Shown piece after piece: positions 1 through 10,619 of a DNA stretch of 64,000 nt. Source of the stretch: Agapetus fuscipes. Its lineage: Eukaryota; Arthropoda; Insecta; Trichoptera; Glossosomatidae. The notes below the pieces were generated by a model that was not told the origin of the DNA, did not search any database, and saw only the letters and a program-made list of their open reading frames with translations. The DNA lies in NCBI GenBank assembly GCA_951799405.1, contig OX637346.1, forward strand, positions 8,331,215 through 8,395,214. Direction: 5' to 3'. The position numbers were made by a program, and so were the translations under genes. The stretch's first letter is position 1, and every line of letters begins with the position of its first letter.

Positions 1-224
1 GTATTTTACCCCTTGCCCTCAAACAATCACCCAATACGGTCTTCTCGCTTCAATAGACCCCCGCATGAACATCCTAGTTTCATCTGTAATATTATAGCTT
101 TCTATTGACTGTTTTCTATTGTATCGTTAGTCCAATGGTATGTGCCTAAAGGCCTTATCATGCCTTAAAATATGATAACAATGATTTCATTGACTGACAA
201 GTTAATAATAATAAGAGGATTATT

Positions 225-555
225 AATTTGGTGAGCGATGAGTGTGAATTTCACCTCAAAAGCCCTCTGCGATCTTGGTCGTCGCTATAGAAAGCACCAA
301 CACTCACGCAAAACCCAGTTGCTGTAAGGCTGGATGGGCCTTTGGTGACCAGTCTTTTTATAACTTCTATCCGCGTTTTCAAAAGTTTCAAAGGGTACTG
401 CATGTGACGGTGGTCTTTGGTAAAAGTATATGAATTTTTTAACCCAGCGAAGCGCATTTTTTCAAAATATAAACGGCATATTTGTTGTGCTTTGCCGGAA
501 TTCGAACCCACAACCTTTCATTTACGAGTCCCAAGTGCTACCACTAGACTACCGA
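225..555 (-). mobile_element. SINE-2 copy (tRNA-derived SINE), reverse orientation
   Basis: On the minus strand this starts with a tRNA-like head: an A-box-like TAGTCTAGTGGTAG and a B-box-like GGTTCGAATTCC (about 500-550). A body shared with the copies at 30.3, 31.8 and 55.1 kb follows, recognised on the plus strand by CAGTTGCTGTAAGGCTGGAT and TTTGGTGACC. The 3' tail, near 225-275, resembles the 3' end of the LINE at 57.5 kb. About 60 bp in the middle (near 355-415) is absent from the other copies. No intact target duplication was found. Confidence 0.75.
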
Positions 556-564
556 AATTTTGTA

Positions 565-775
565 TGAGACTGGCCTCACATTCCGTAAAAAAAGGATTCA
601 CTTTGCCATAGCTACGCCTGTTTCAAGGAATGTCGTTCAAGAGTATCAGGGCTAACTTTCATTTGAGATTTGGTTTTTTATTTTGTGAGTACACTTGAGG
701 CATGTGTAAGTGCGATCTTTTGGGTCTACATTTAATATGCAAATCCATGTTTTTGCATCTTAGATTGTAGGTTAA
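565..775 (+). repeat. Repeat family A, copy 1
   Basis: A diverged copy of the window's commonest repeat, reading from a degenerate 'GAGGCTGACC' block through TGTTTCAAGGAATGTCG to a terminal CATCTTAGATTGTAGG. It abuts the tRNA head of the preceding SINE-2, so one probably landed at the edge of the other. The frame is broken and I see no coding role. Confidence 0.8.
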
Positions 776-1109
776 TGGTGAACAAACAAAAAAAAAAATT
801 CAATGATATTGCTATGAAATGAGGTCATATTTAAATAGCTTTTGCATGGAATTTTCACGACATAATATGTGTACGGAAATATCGAGTCAACGTTGTCGCG
901 TGTATCACATTTTCATTCCGTTTCGTACATAAATAGCACGTGATGTTGACATTTGAGAACGCTGTGCGTTTTTTGTTTGGGAAGATCAAACGAGAATAAC
1001 ATTCCGAGGAGGTTACCAATGAAATTTCATCCTTTCAAGATTCCTCCCCATCACACAACGTTCTACGCTTTTTGGTTTCTTGAGTGTCATTGAATATCGA
1101 AACATACCT
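776..1109. other. AT-rich stretch, nothing recognised
   Basis: I see no open frame, terminal repeat or known repeat here. Confidence 0.5.
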
Positions 1110-1370
1110 ATCTAAAATCTAAGTTGCAAAGATATATTAATATTTAAATTCATATAAAGTGCATCCCTACAAACAGACACGTGTAGGTTTCGTGCTTACA
1201 AATGCTGCATGTGTAGTGTGTACTTACAAATTAAAAACGAAACCTCAAATGAACTTATTAAGCGCTGCATCTTTTGTCGGCCTTCCCTGAAACAGTGGTG
1301 ACATTGGCAAAGTAAACCATTTGTGTACAGCATGGGTGGTGAGCCTCATACCAACAAATAAGTCAAGGGA
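1110..1370 (-). repeat. Repeat family A, near full-length, reverse
   Basis: It starts at the tail motif (TCTAAAATCTAAGTTGCAA), runs through the reverse complement of the GTTTCAGGGAAGG block near 1285-1300, and ends at AAGTCAAGGG, the usual 5' end of the family. The 5' half is well kept. Confidence 0.88.
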
Positions 1371-2216
1371 TTATATTTATAAATAAAATAAGGATTATAG
1401 GCTTAAAAAGGGCATAAATAATATACTATTGTAATTAAAAAACGCTAATGAGTTACACATATAATGTTATTTCTATCCGCATGTTCCCCGAAAGTGTGGT
1501 CGCATGATAATGATAATAGATATTCACGCGAAGTGTGCAATACGCGACCATCCATATTAAATTTGAAAGTAATGCAGAAATTGGTATGAGTATTGTCTAT
1601 TATTACATCGGCAGAGGACCTCTCATTTTTTTTTGTTTTTCCGATGTTCATCTATTCCTAATATATCATTTTTAATACTGGATGGGCTTAGTATCGATAG
1701 AGCCTGTGGGGAAGTATTCAAGATTTTCTTTGACGTGAACGAAAAAGGGTTCATGTTGATTCAGACCAGCCTTTTCTTCGCAAAATTATTTTCTTTGTAT
1801 CGAATTACCCGTCATAATATTGAAGATAAAAATCAGCTTAAATTCTAAAGACAAAATTAAAATGAATCGCTTTTTTATCTTTTTTTTCTTCTCCTCTTAA
1901 TTTTAAAGTAAAGATAAGCTTTTAACAAATCCTTGTAATTATTTTGAAGGGCCGATTAGGATTTGAGGAAAGTTTTATAATTCGCGCATAAACCGGTTTA
2001 AAAATATTCTTTTGCAGCAGCCGAGTAAGGGGTGATACACAATTAGACTTAAAAACGAATTTTTCAAGATTTTAGTCAAATGACTAGAAATTATGTGAAA
2101 GAATTCTTGAGTTTTTCAAACTGATCAAAATATTTTCATGTGTATTTTTTATGTTATGTAAAATGACGACTGAATGATGAGGTCTACGGAGTCTTTTTTT
2201 TTAAATTCATAAGTAT
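1371..2216. other. AT-rich stretch, nothing recognised
   Basis: The two short frames here (minus near 1445-1651, plus near 1633-1848) have no domain signature or codon bias that would support a gene. Confidence 0.5.
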
Positions 2217-2457
2217 ATCTATAATCTAGGTTGCAAGGATATATTCATTTAAAGTTCTCAAATGCATGCCCACAAACAAACACGTGTAGTTCGCGCTTAC
2301 AAATGCTGAATGTGTACTTACAAATAAAATCCAAACCTCAAATGAACATAAGCCCTACAACTTTTGCCGACCTTCCCTGACACAGGGGTGACCTTGGCAA
2401 AGTGAACCATTTTTTACAGTATGGGTGGTCAGCCTCATACCAACCTATAAGTCAAGG
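2217..2457 (-). repeat. Repeat family A, reverse
   Basis: Near full-length reverse copy, from the tail TATAATCTAGGTTGCAAGG to the 5' end CCTATAAGTCAAGG. Twenty bases later a second, truncated copy runs the other way, so the pair forms an inverted arrangement. Confidence 0.9.
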
Positions 2458-2477
2458 AATACAAGCAATACATGCAG

Positions 2478-2578
2478 TATTTGTGAGCGCGAACTTATAC
2501 GTGTCTGCTTATTGGAATGCATGTAATATGAATCTTAAATATAATATATCTGTGCAATTAAGACTATAGATTATAGGT
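2478..2578 (+). repeat. Repeat family A, 5'-truncated, forward
   Basis: It has only the 3' half of the family: the TTTGTGAGCGCGAACTTATA block, the GGAATGCATGTAATATGAAT block and a tail ending in TAGATTATAGG. Truncation of the 5' end alone, as here, is typical of target-primed reverse transcription. Confidence 0.85.
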
Positions 2579-2583
2579 TTCTA

Positions 2584-2650
2584 TGGACGGCAGTGCCATA
2601 CAAAACTAACATTTGCTCGCGTAGAGAAAAGTTCCAAAATGAAAAATGTT
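2584..2650 (+). repeat. Short segment shared with 12570-12640
   Basis: Both places carry a GGACGGCA block followed about 30 bases later by CTCGC(C/G)TAGA(G/A)AAAAGTT. The family is unknown to me and the similarity is about 65-70% by eye. It is probably an old repeat fragment. Confidence 0.4.
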
Positions 2651-2954
2651 CGCTCCTCATTGCGTATCCCCCCTAAAGTCACGGCCAACCTTTAGTCCCG
2701 CTTTGTTGAAGCATTGTAAGTGATTGAATTAAAGTATCCATAAAATATTTCGCAAAAGCCATTCCAACTTTGGGATTGCTTCAAATTTTCTTCGATGTTA
2801 ATTTTATGTAAAACAATGTAAATTGGCGGTGCAAAGTATCCGCGATAATTTCATTGATATGGAATGCCATTTGAATAATGAAATATCTGTTTTTAAGTCT
2901 AAAATTATATTTTTTCACTAACCCCAACTTTTCCACACATATTTTACTACTATA

Positions 2955-3160
2955 ATCGATAATCTAAGTAGCAAAGAGATATTATCCTTAAAAATTCATA
3001 TTAAATTCATGCCCACAAACAGACAGGAGTATCTTCATGTGTATTTACAAATTAAAATCGAAACTTCAATTGAACATAAACCCTGCAATTTTTCCCGACC
3101 TTCCCTGAAACAGGGGTGAAATTGGCTAAAGTTAACCAAATTTTTACAACATGTAGAGCT
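2955..3160 (-). repeat. Repeat family A, reverse
   Basis: Reverse copy with a diverged tail (GATAATCTAAGTAGCAAAG). The central GACCTTCCCTGAAACAGGGG is intact at about 3098-3117. It meets the next, forward copy head to head near 3160. Confidence 0.85.
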
Positions 3161-3350
3161 GACTCCCTGCATGCTGTAAAAACTTGGTTCAGTTCTGGAA
3201 ATGTCACCCCAGTTTTAGGAAAAGGCGACAGGAGCTGCGAGGTTTCTGTTCATGTGAGGTTTGGTTTATTTTGTATGTACACATGCAGCATGCTTTTTTG
3301 TGTCTACTTATCGGAATGCATTAAATATAAGCCTTAAACATCAATATTGT

Positions 3351-3591
3351 TTTTTTTATTGATTGTAGAGGCATTAACTTTGTAATCGTTCATCATTAAT
3401 GATAAAGGAAAAACAGTTTTGTTTTCGATTACGTGAGTATATTTTTATAAACCACAACCGGTTTCGCAAACATCCGTTCGCATCATCTGATTAATTTATC
3501 CACCTGATGATGCGAACGGATGTTTGCGAAACCGGTTGTGGTTTATAAAAATATACTCACGTAATCGAAAACAAAACTGTTTTTCCTTTAT
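3351..3591. mobile_element. 241-bp inverted-repeat insertion with hammerhead motif (Penelope-like, non-autonomous)
   Basis: The insertion is flanked by exact 12-bp copies of CATCAATATTGT (3339-3350 and 3592-3603) and interrupts a family A copy. It opens with a T run that reads as a short poly(A) on the minus strand. Two perfect 89-bp inverted arms (3399-3487 and 3506-3594) surround an 18-nt spacer; the last three bases of the right arm overlap the direct repeat. The right arm plus spacer contains a complete hammerhead motif. Direct repeats of this length and a hammerhead at the terminus are known for Penelope-like elements. No reverse transcriptase is present, so this would be a non-autonomous derivative. 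Confidence 0.75.
3495..3549 (+). ncRNA. Hammerhead ribozyme motif HHR-a
   Basis: Type I hammerhead layout. Stem I is CCAC (3500-3503) with GTGG (3538-3541), plus an outer TTTAT/ATAAA helix (3495-3499 with 3545-3549). The core CTGATGA is at 3504-3510, followed by one extra base (T3511). Stem II is GCGAAC/GTTTGC (3512-3517, 3522-3527) closed by GGAT, then GAAA (3528-3531). Stem III is the self-complementary ACCGGT (3531-3536) and the predicted cleavage base is T3537. The inverted left arm lacks the first core bases, so only the plus strand carries a whole motif. A six-base palindromic stem III suggests activity as a dimer, as in other minimal hammerheads. Confidence 0.8.
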
Positions 3592-3630
3592 CATCAATAT
3601 TGTAATTAAGAATATATATTTTAGATTTAA

Positions 3631-4268
3631 AATTAAATAAAATTGGTGTACCTTCGAGCTCTGTTATGAAATGATTTATTTTGTCTATTTTCGACTTTAC
3701 CTTCCCCTTAAAATAACCCAAAACATTTCCACGTTTACCTACTTTTTATTTACATAAACTTTTCAAACCCTTTTAAGGGTTCTGCGAGGTGTATAATAAT
3801 AATACCACTCACCCCATCCAAACCTCCATTACTATGTTTTATTCATACTCTATAATTAATTTTAAAATCCTTAACAAAAAATAGAATTCACACAATGAGA
3901 ATTTTTTTGTTGCAAGTAATTTAATTAAAATATCTCCTACATATTTAGGTACTTTTTTATCTGAGTTAAGAATTCTAGAATTATAATGTTAATTTGATAT
4001 TTAAAAAAATAAAAAAATTTCATGGAATTTGTTATACTTTTAGATGCTCATCCCTTATTTTATTCTATTTCAGTCTTGTTATTTTTAATATCGTTGCTGA
4101 GGCGAAAAAAACCCTTCTCGTTTTTTCATAAATCATAATCATAAAATCAACGTTTGAATCACAAAAGACGTAAGGAATTTTAATAGGTCTTCGATGGAAA
4201 GTGGATTCTTGGAATGACTGAGCGCTATCATAACAGACAAGGGCATTTTAATGGCGGTAGATTAGAAC
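3631..4268. other. AT-rich stretch, nothing recognised
   Basis: No frame longer than about 50 codons and no recognised repeat. Confidence 0.5.
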
Positions 4269-4271
4269 TTA

Positions 4272-4400
4272 GGTCCAGTATTTTCAACGTTAGCTTATGT
4301 GACTTTAAACTAATGAAAAAAGGCTACCTACACGATTGACGTAAGTGCGTTCTTCTCATTCAGTATAAAGTCGCTATGCTAACGATGAAAATACCGGGCC
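4272..4400. mobile_element. 129-bp MITE with TTA target duplication
   Basis: Imperfect inverted arms of about 45 bp (about 4272-4318 and 4354-4400): the left begins GGTCCAGTATTTTCAACGTT and the right, reversed, begins GGCCCGGTATTTTCATCGTT. TTA flanks both ends (4269-4271, 4401-4403). A 3-bp TTA/TAA duplication with GG-start termini suggests a PIF/Harbinger-type MITE. Confidence 0.65.
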
Positions 4401-4631
4401 TTAGAGTTGTTTATCTAAAAGAGACTTGCCTACTATAATTACACAAACAATGGCCAAATGTCACACTTTCTAATACAGTGAAATATTTGCCTCTTTTGCA
4501 TTTCGTTTGGAACAAGCATTCCATAACCGAATAAGTATTTTTTAGAAGATCATTCTTAAAATATGTTTGTGAATAACTGGAACAGATTTATTAATATATA
4601 TTTTTAGTTCCTGAACTAGGGAAGCCTTTAT

Positions 4632-4770
4632 TTCAAGGAATGTGAAGTGATGATGATAATGTTAATGAAACTGAGATCATTTGTTATGAGTTGGTTGTTA
4701 TTTCTAGCTAGTTTTTTTTTCTGCTCCAGAATCAAATTCCCGACCGAGTTCATAATCTTAACCACTAGAC
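4632..4770 (-). mobile_element. Possible tRNA-derived SINE head
   Basis: On the minus strand TGGTCTAGTGGTTAAG (A-box-like) is followed about 30 bases later by GGGAATTTGATTCTGG (B-box-like). The layout matches a tRNA-derived SINE head and is closest to SINE-2. The rest of the body cannot be aligned, so this is a tentative call. Confidence 0.4.
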
Positions 4771-5017
4771 CACAGACTGATAGTAAAAGTGATTCAAGAT
4801 TATTTTGTACACAAATCATGTAGCATATTATTCTTTACTGTTCTACGTCCGTAGAACCTTTTCCAAGTTGAACCTTTCTCTGTATTTGAACCAATCAATA
4901 TTTTTCCGTCTCTAAGCAAGCCCTTTTTTTTTATGAATTTTCCTTGTAACCTGAGATAGAAGGAAATATTGATATTTTGTATTCAAACTAAGGGCCTTCT
5001 TTTGCTGATCTTATCTA

Positions 5018-5204
5018 ATCTTATCGAATCTAAGATGCAAAAATATGTAACATTAAGGATTCTCATTATATACAAACAAATCTCAAATGAACATACACCC
5101 TGCAACTCTTGCCGACCTTCCCTGAAACAGGGGTGACATTGGCAAAGTGAACCGTTTTCTACAGCATTGGTGATCAGCCGCATACCAACCTATAAATCAA
5201 GGAA
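5018..5204 (-). repeat. Repeat family A, reverse, internal deletion
   Basis: The tail shows a short tandem array (ATCTTATCTAATCTTATCGA), the best hint that the family ends in (AGATT)n. About 60 bp of the 3' half is missing, near 5075. The 5' end continues into GGAACATACACAACAT, which resembles the flank of the copy at 62.5 kb, so the parent element is longer than the common 250 bp. Confidence 0.85.
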
Positions 5205-5929
5205 CATACACAACATATTGTTTTTTTTAAATCAACGAATAATAATACAAGCCGATCCGATGTCAATTCATTTGGGCGGGCATGCAATGAGGATTCGATA
5301 CAAGTTCGTTTATTTTAAAACATACGATAATCAAAGCATTCGATTATTAAGGTTCCGCTTCATTATAATTGCCAACTGGCCGGCGTAGTTTATGATTCTG
5401 AATTTGCACAAACTTTTCCTTTGCGCAGTTGATTGTTTTTAACTTTTAGTTTTTGGAACGGGTTTTTAATAAGGTGGCGTTTGTTGCCCCTTCGAGAGGT
5501 TCTAATATTTTAACTCAGTTTTATTTAGTTAGTTTTTCATGGATATGAAAATATATTTAATAACTCTGTTGTAGTGTTTATAAGTTTTTTTACGATGTTT
5601 ACAGAAAATTATAGAGCGTAACACAAACATGTTATCAAAAAAAAACATTGAATTGATTAAATTGACTAAAAACTATGCATTATTGCCTACTCTTTCAGAC
5701 ACACGTTTACCAAGATCTATATAAAAAGGACATTGAAGGACCTGTTTCAAGAGCGAGAAATGAGGAGATAGACGGAGTGAAAGTCGACGTTGGGGGTACC
5801 AGACACGACACTAAATGAAGAAGAAGATACACTTGATTGTATAAACTTATCTATGCGTCAGACTGTATACTTTCTCTGTACCCTAGTTGTATGAGATTAT
5901 TTAAATTTTTATGTATGTCATTGTTATTT
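5205..5929. other. AT-rich stretch, nothing recognised
   Basis: The frame near 5167-5388 begins inside the repeat and has no recognisable domain. Confidence 0.5.
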
Positions 5930-6072
5930 ATGTTCATTTGAGGTTTGGATTTTAATTTGAAAGTAAACATGCAGCATTTGTAAGCGCAAACTTTAACGTG
6001 CCTGGTTGTTTGCACGCATTAAATATGAATTTTAAATGTTAATTTATCGTTGCAACTTAGATTATAGGCGTA
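5930..6072 (+). repeat. Repeat family A, 5'-truncated
   Basis: It holds the 3' half only, from GTTCATTTGAGGTTTGGATT to TTGCAACTTAGATTATAGG. Confidence 0.85.
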
Positions 6073-7049
6073 TACAAGCTCTTCATGCCTGAAACACAAA
6101 TTTTCCTAGTTAAGGCTCACGTATTTTTAGTTATGCATTTTTTTCAAATAAAGCATTATCTAAATTACCAGATTTATCGGATATTTTTTAATAAAGCATA
6201 GATCGATATGAAAGCAATAAATAAACATAAACATTCGGGCTTATAAGCAGTTCATAGACTGGTATCCAGCCGTAGATTTAGTCGGCATCGGATGAAATAT
6301 ATTTTCTCTCGTGAACCGTAGGACTGTAGCTAATCATTTATTTATGACTGCAGGCGCTTCTAAATATAACCCTTGTTTGGGCCGAAACTTGTAGCCTAGC
6401 TCCGGGCGGGCCGTGTTTCAGTACCATAGTTCTACGAGAGGTAACAGAAAAGGTGACATTCGTAGACTATTTATTATTTTGCTTGTAAAAATGTATTAAT
6501 TTTTTAGGCTTGTTGATAATATATTTGTTTTCATGTCTTAAACTAACAGCAAAATCAGTATTAGCTCATTAGACTAACATTTTTACGCATTCTGAGTATG
6601 ATTTGTACCTAAATTGTGAAAAAAGTATGTATAGACTTCTTTCTTTCTTTCATAACTGAAACCATATCCATACAACTGTAACATAGCTTTCATCTACGTA
6701 GCCCTACGTAAAAATAATATGATATCAAGGGTTTATTTTAGCCATCAAAAATAGGTAACCAACTCAGTATATGTACGTTATTCTCCATGCATTTAAATGC
6801 AGACTCTGTAGAGTTGTATCCACCTCTTCCTACTAATATCTGACATTTTTTTCTTCTAGCTCATTACCCAGAACTAAAAACTGTGGCCTATCAAAATCAT
6901 GCACCCCTGATATTTGCTGTGCACGAGAGACATGTGATATTAAAATATCTATGCGAAACTGATCGCATTTCAACACCTGACGTCACACTCAGTCACTTCG
7001 TTTTCCTACAAAGACTTTGAACGACAGACCACTCAAGGCGTAAGAATTT
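6073..7049. other. Unassigned stretch
   Basis: A moderately GC-richer patch near 6240-6450 carries no frame or repeat I recognise. The rest is AT-rich. Confidence 0.45.
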
Positions 7050-7055
7050 CATACC

Positions 7056-7110
7056 CCAAGTATCAAGTTTTACATGCAAACTCATTCAATGCGTTTCACC
7101 AACAAATGTA
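7056..7110 (+). repeat. Terminal fragment of MITE family B
   Basis: ATACCCCAAGTATCAAG and the following AAACTC/GCGTTT blocks match the left terminus of the family seen whole at 20.97, 36.57 and 52.73 kb. The right end is missing. Confidence 0.5.
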
Positions 7111-7129
7111 TTGAAACTGAAGTATTGCC

Positions 7130-7730
7130 TCTAGTAAGCCATTTATTTTTCTCCTCTCATCACAACAAGGGTAACTCGTAAGACGGCTCACAGTCATCCC
7201 TTTACAGTCGATATCAAAACTATGAGAACTTGGTGTTTCACGACTCATTCCATTGCCAAACTGCCCGCGTATGGAACGAGTTACCGGTATCTGTGTTTTC
7301 ACCCAAAATTAACCTTGCCCTATTCAAAACCGAGATCAATCGCCACTTCCTTTCAGTGTCTCAAAACAAAGCCAACACAACGAAACACACACTACAACAG
7401 TACGCAGCCACTGAACAGCCCTGCAATAAAGGATCAGAAACGCTATTCTGTTAAATTTCTTTAGAACTTAGAGCGACGAGATAGCGATTCGTGTCCAAAA
7501 ATAAGGTGTACTGTGATTTTTTTTTATCTATGGAGTTCTTTCGTAAGCGCTAGCAAACTTCGACTTGGATTGATATCCAAAGTGTAAGGAATTTAGAAGA
7601 ATAGCGCTTCAGGACATCAACTTCCACATCACCAGCACCTCTGCAGCACTACAACAAGTATCATAGACCCCTAGAGTCTCTAAAATCTAGGAAGTCTCCC
7701 GCACAGGGTTTCTAAAAACGCTATGGTCGA
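7130..7730 (+). pseudogene. LINE ORF2 C-terminus plus 3' UTR (CR1-like)
   Basis: Near 7222-7380 a frame reads SFHCQTARVWNELPVSVF then LFKTEINRHFLS, the usual C-terminal pattern of CR1/Jockey-type non-LTR retrotransposon proteins (W-N-x-LP followed by F-K-x-x-L/I-x-x-H-F/L). An upstream stop breaks the frame. The 3' UTR, with ACCTCTGCAGCACTACAACA near 7640 and AATCTAGGAAGTCTCCCGCA near 7690, recurs at 30.24, 35.40 and 52.27 kb, so the family left several 3' ends here. It is 5' truncated and not functional. Confidence 0.75.
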
Positions 7731-8160
7731 GTGTAAACTTGAAGTTTTATATTGGATTCGAGGCTGCGAGTGGGGTTGTGTAAGGGATGCGTGTGTAATG
7801 GAGTGAATCAATTTCCGTCCCGAGTCGCTTCGCACCACCCTACTGCTGGGAGCGGACGGACTAGGAAGGGTGAACTTAAAACGACACCGGTGGAAAAATC
7901 TTTTAAGTTGCCGGGATGCACTTTAAAGTTTATGATTCAAAAATATTATTTCATGAAGTTTTCAATATTCATGTTCGCTAAGATGGATATCGTATACTTT
8001 TCTAAATCTGCTGAAAATGACATGTTGGATGTAATTTTTTAATGTTTTAGGGAATATGTCGGTACATAATTTGAATGAGCTTAATACAACATTTTGAATT
8101 TTGAAAAGATTTTTGTGAAACACTGTGGAAATTCATTTTAAAAAATTGATTATTTTTCAA
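7731..8160. other. Unassigned stretch with an unsupported 96-codon frame
   Basis: An ATG-started frame at 7752-8042 is cysteine-containing but has no recognisable domain, and its second half is ordinary AT-rich sequence. I do not call it a gene. Confidence 0.45.
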
Positions 8161-8164
8161 TAAA

Positions 8165-8272
8165 AAATAAAAAAATAAAAGAAATTAAAAACTTTGTTTT
8201 ATTCCACTTTTATTGTTTTTGAGTATGTTACAAATATTTTCGGAATTACTTCCATCTTCGGGTAACTAACAA
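8165..8272 (-). mobile_element. Ribozyme-bearing mini-element, reverse
   Basis: On the minus strand a hammerhead motif (8227-8266) is followed by an A-rich tail containing AAAAGTGGAATAAAACAAAG. That resembles the tail GTGAATTAAAACTTTG found after the hammerheads at 52.15 and 54.35 kb. Boundaries are inferred and I found no clear target duplication. Confidence 0.55.
8227..8266 (-). ncRNA. Hammerhead ribozyme motif HHR-b (core substitution)
   Basis: Read on the minus strand: stem I GTTAC (8266-8262) with GTAAC (8231-8227), core CCGAAGA (U4 to C), one extra T, stem II GGAA/TTCC closed by GTAA, GAAA (8241-8238), self-complementary stem III AATATT, and T as the cleavage base. All helices pair perfectly though their sequences differ from HHR-a. 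The U4 change should weaken or abolish catalysis. Confidence 0.7.
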
Positions 8273-8831
8273 TTACTAAATTTAAACTTCAAAATTAAGA
8301 CAGTGGAGTGGGATCTATTGGTGGTAGTGGTAAGGGAGGGGGTAGAAAGGTAGATGTGTGGGAGGGAGATGGTGATTTTTGGGGCGGAGCTAATATTGTT
8401 AGGAGAGGAGATGTAATGGTGGGAAGTTGAATATTCAGCATAGAACTTTTATTTTTGTGTTTATCAATCTCTAATATTTCTAGTATATCCAATTTTTTTT
8501 TTTTTTTTTTTTTCTAACATTTTGCATAATCTAACTACTAAAAAAATAAGATTTTGTTCCAGAATACGTTCTTATAAAGTGTAAAATTTTCAGTCTTATG
8601 TAAATTAAGTATTAAACTTTCAGTGTCATGGTTGAATGTAGTTTTGTTTTTTTTTAAGGATTTCACGTTAGAACCATGTTGTATTTGCTTTTTTTATCTG
8701 CCGACTTTTAGTTTCCACGAGCAGGAAGCATTTTCATAGCTGTTTATCGAAGTAATGCAGTGGTCTTCGCATCCGCTTACTACTGAGTATTTTTAATGTC
8801 ATTTTTTTTATTTTAATGGAATCAATTCCTT
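8273..8831. other. Unassigned stretch with a poly(T) run
   Basis: A poly(T) run of about 24 lies at 8490-8513. A G-rich tract at about 8300-8400 (GGTGGTAGTGGTAAGGGAGG) gives a proline/serine-rich antisense frame that I judge to be low-complexity. Confidence 0.5.
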
Positions 8832-9072
8832 GACTTATAGGTTGGTATGAGGCTGACCACCCATACTGTAAAAAGTGGTTCACTTTGCCAATGTCACCCC
8901 TGTTTCAGGGAATGTCGGCAAGAGTTGCAGGGCTTATGTTCATTTGAGGTTTGGATTTTATTTGTAAGTACACAATCAGCATTTGTAAGCGCGAACTACA
9001 CGTGTTTGTTTGTGGGCATACATCTGAGAGCTTTGAATGAATATATCCTTGCAACTTAGATTATAGATAGAT
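8832..9072 (+). repeat. Repeat family A, well preserved forward copy
   Basis: One of the best copies, from CCTTGACTTATAGGTTGG through GTTTCAGGGAATGTCGGCA to TTGCAACTTAGATTATAG. It is a close match to the truncated copies at 47.7 and 50.5 kb (shared AACTACACGTGTTTGTTTG), so these three form a subfamily. Confidence 0.92.
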
Positions 9073-9531
9073 AATGTAGTCTTAGACTGGAATAAAATGT
9101 GCCCCTGTACCTGGTACGTGGTAACTTACACTCCCGCCCTCTTATTCTGCGCTACTGTGTAATGTTTAAGCCGCCGTAAGTGACGCTTCTGTGTATTATA
9201 GAATGGTGAATGCTTTATTTACGTGCAACTACCATTAATCTCTTGCTTTAAACGGAAAAAATCTTTATTTAAAATTAAAAAAAATCATTTTCATATTTTT
9301 TATTGTAACATAAAAGTAGGCAGTTCTATTATCTGAACAAATTAATTGTATGAACACCCTGGTCCCCAAATTAGTTCAGACAATGTAAGATATGCTGTAA
9401 TTCATTGGGATGTTTAAAAGTAATCACTGAATTTTACTGTCTAAAATAACTATATAAGATAGATGAAAAACGCCTAACTTAGTAACTTGGAAATCATGAA
9501 AAAAGGCTTTTTTTCAGGTTTTTAGTTATAA
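9073..9531. other. AT-rich stretch, nothing recognised
   Basis: No frame or repeat recognised. Confidence 0.5.
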
Positions 9532-10030
9532 CACTCTGTTACTCTGTCACCATTCCGCTAAGGGTGACTTGAGCCTCTGCGGAGCTGCCTCCATTTCTTC
9601 CTATCCTTACATACCTCTTCCAATTCATTCATATTCACAACCCTTTTCATCCATTTTCTTCTTTTACACTCACTTTGTATATCCCATTGTTTCACAATCT
9701 CCTCAATCTGATCCCAAAACATCTCAAACCATCTCATCACATTCTTTTGTACCTTAACTCAAAAAAAAAAAAACTTTTACATCCTTTTTCAGCTTATATT
9801 CTTTCTTTATCCATTCATTCCTAACTCTATCCTTCAGAGTTTTTCCTGTGATGCATTTACAATGCTTAATTTCCACCGTATATACTTAACTCATTTCACT
9901 GTTACTCACTGACCATGTTTCACTGCAATACATCAAAGTCCATAACAATATGTCATTGTGTACCGCCCATCAATTTATCTGAAACAATTCTCCTTTTTCA
10001 TTTACTTTTTCTTGAAACTCACTTTTTCCT
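9532..10030 (-). pseudogene. RTE-like LINE 3' end, decayed
   Basis: On the minus strand a frame reads WDIQSECKRRKWMKRVVNMN then VCKDRKKWRQL. This basic stretch ending in DRxxWR is typical of the C-terminus of RTE-like endonuclease/reverse-transcriptase proteins. Further upstream on that strand (9800-10030) broken frames still resemble the post-RT region around a recognisable YC(S/E)TWS motif. The end marked by GTTACTCTGTCACCATTCCG recurs at 26.93, 39.85 and 59.17 kb. Many stops; not functional. Confidence 0.65.
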
Positions 10031-10619
10031 TGTACATCCCCCTACTTATTGCCCGTCCCGGGTACCTTCCCTAGCATGCCTTAAGGCTGTATATATCCCC
10101 TTGCAAGTTTGCGAGCTCCGCCTCGCCGTAAATAGGCGACCTGGATGGATGGATTGATATTGACTCGCATTTATCGGAAAAATTGTAATTTTATTTTATA
10201 AAAATTGAAACCAATAACGCCAAGATAAAGTGCCGCTATCTTTCACTTTACCCAGGTTGTATGCATCGAAAAGTCCATTTACTTTTTTATACCGACTTAA
10301 TTTTTTTTTCTTCTGTTTTAATCTTAGAATTGGTTTGCAGCAATATTCATCAATCGGTGTTATGGCCGAGGAACTCGTTGATCTTGACTATCGTATTTGA
10401 ACCAGAATAACGTTGATTTAAATCACGTATGTCATATTTGATCATTACTTCGACCCTGTTTCAACAGATGCCATTGAATGCACACAAGCTTCTGCTTTCG
10501 TATGAAGACAACTGGCCAGGAAAAATATGTTGATGAATTACATTTTTCTTCACAAATCCATGAAAAAAAAACCTTTTTCGCTCACCGCACATCCTCTCCT
10601 GTTAACCAAGAAGGTTCTT
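10031..10619. other. Unassigned stretch
   Basis: It contains a CG-rich scrap (10090-10150, GCGAGCTCCGCCTCGCCG) and a 71-codon plus-strand frame that ends inside a repeat. No gene supported. Confidence 0.45.

Larger units (their letters stand above)
3165..3630 (+). repeat. Repeat family A, forward, split by a ribozyme-bearing insertion
   Basis: The copy runs 3165-3350 and resumes at about 3592-3630 (TAATTAAGAATATATATTTTAG matches the family tail). The break holds a 241-bp insertion flanked by a 12-bp direct repeat, so this copy predates that insertion. It lies head to head with the reverse copy at 2955-3160. Confidence 0.85.
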
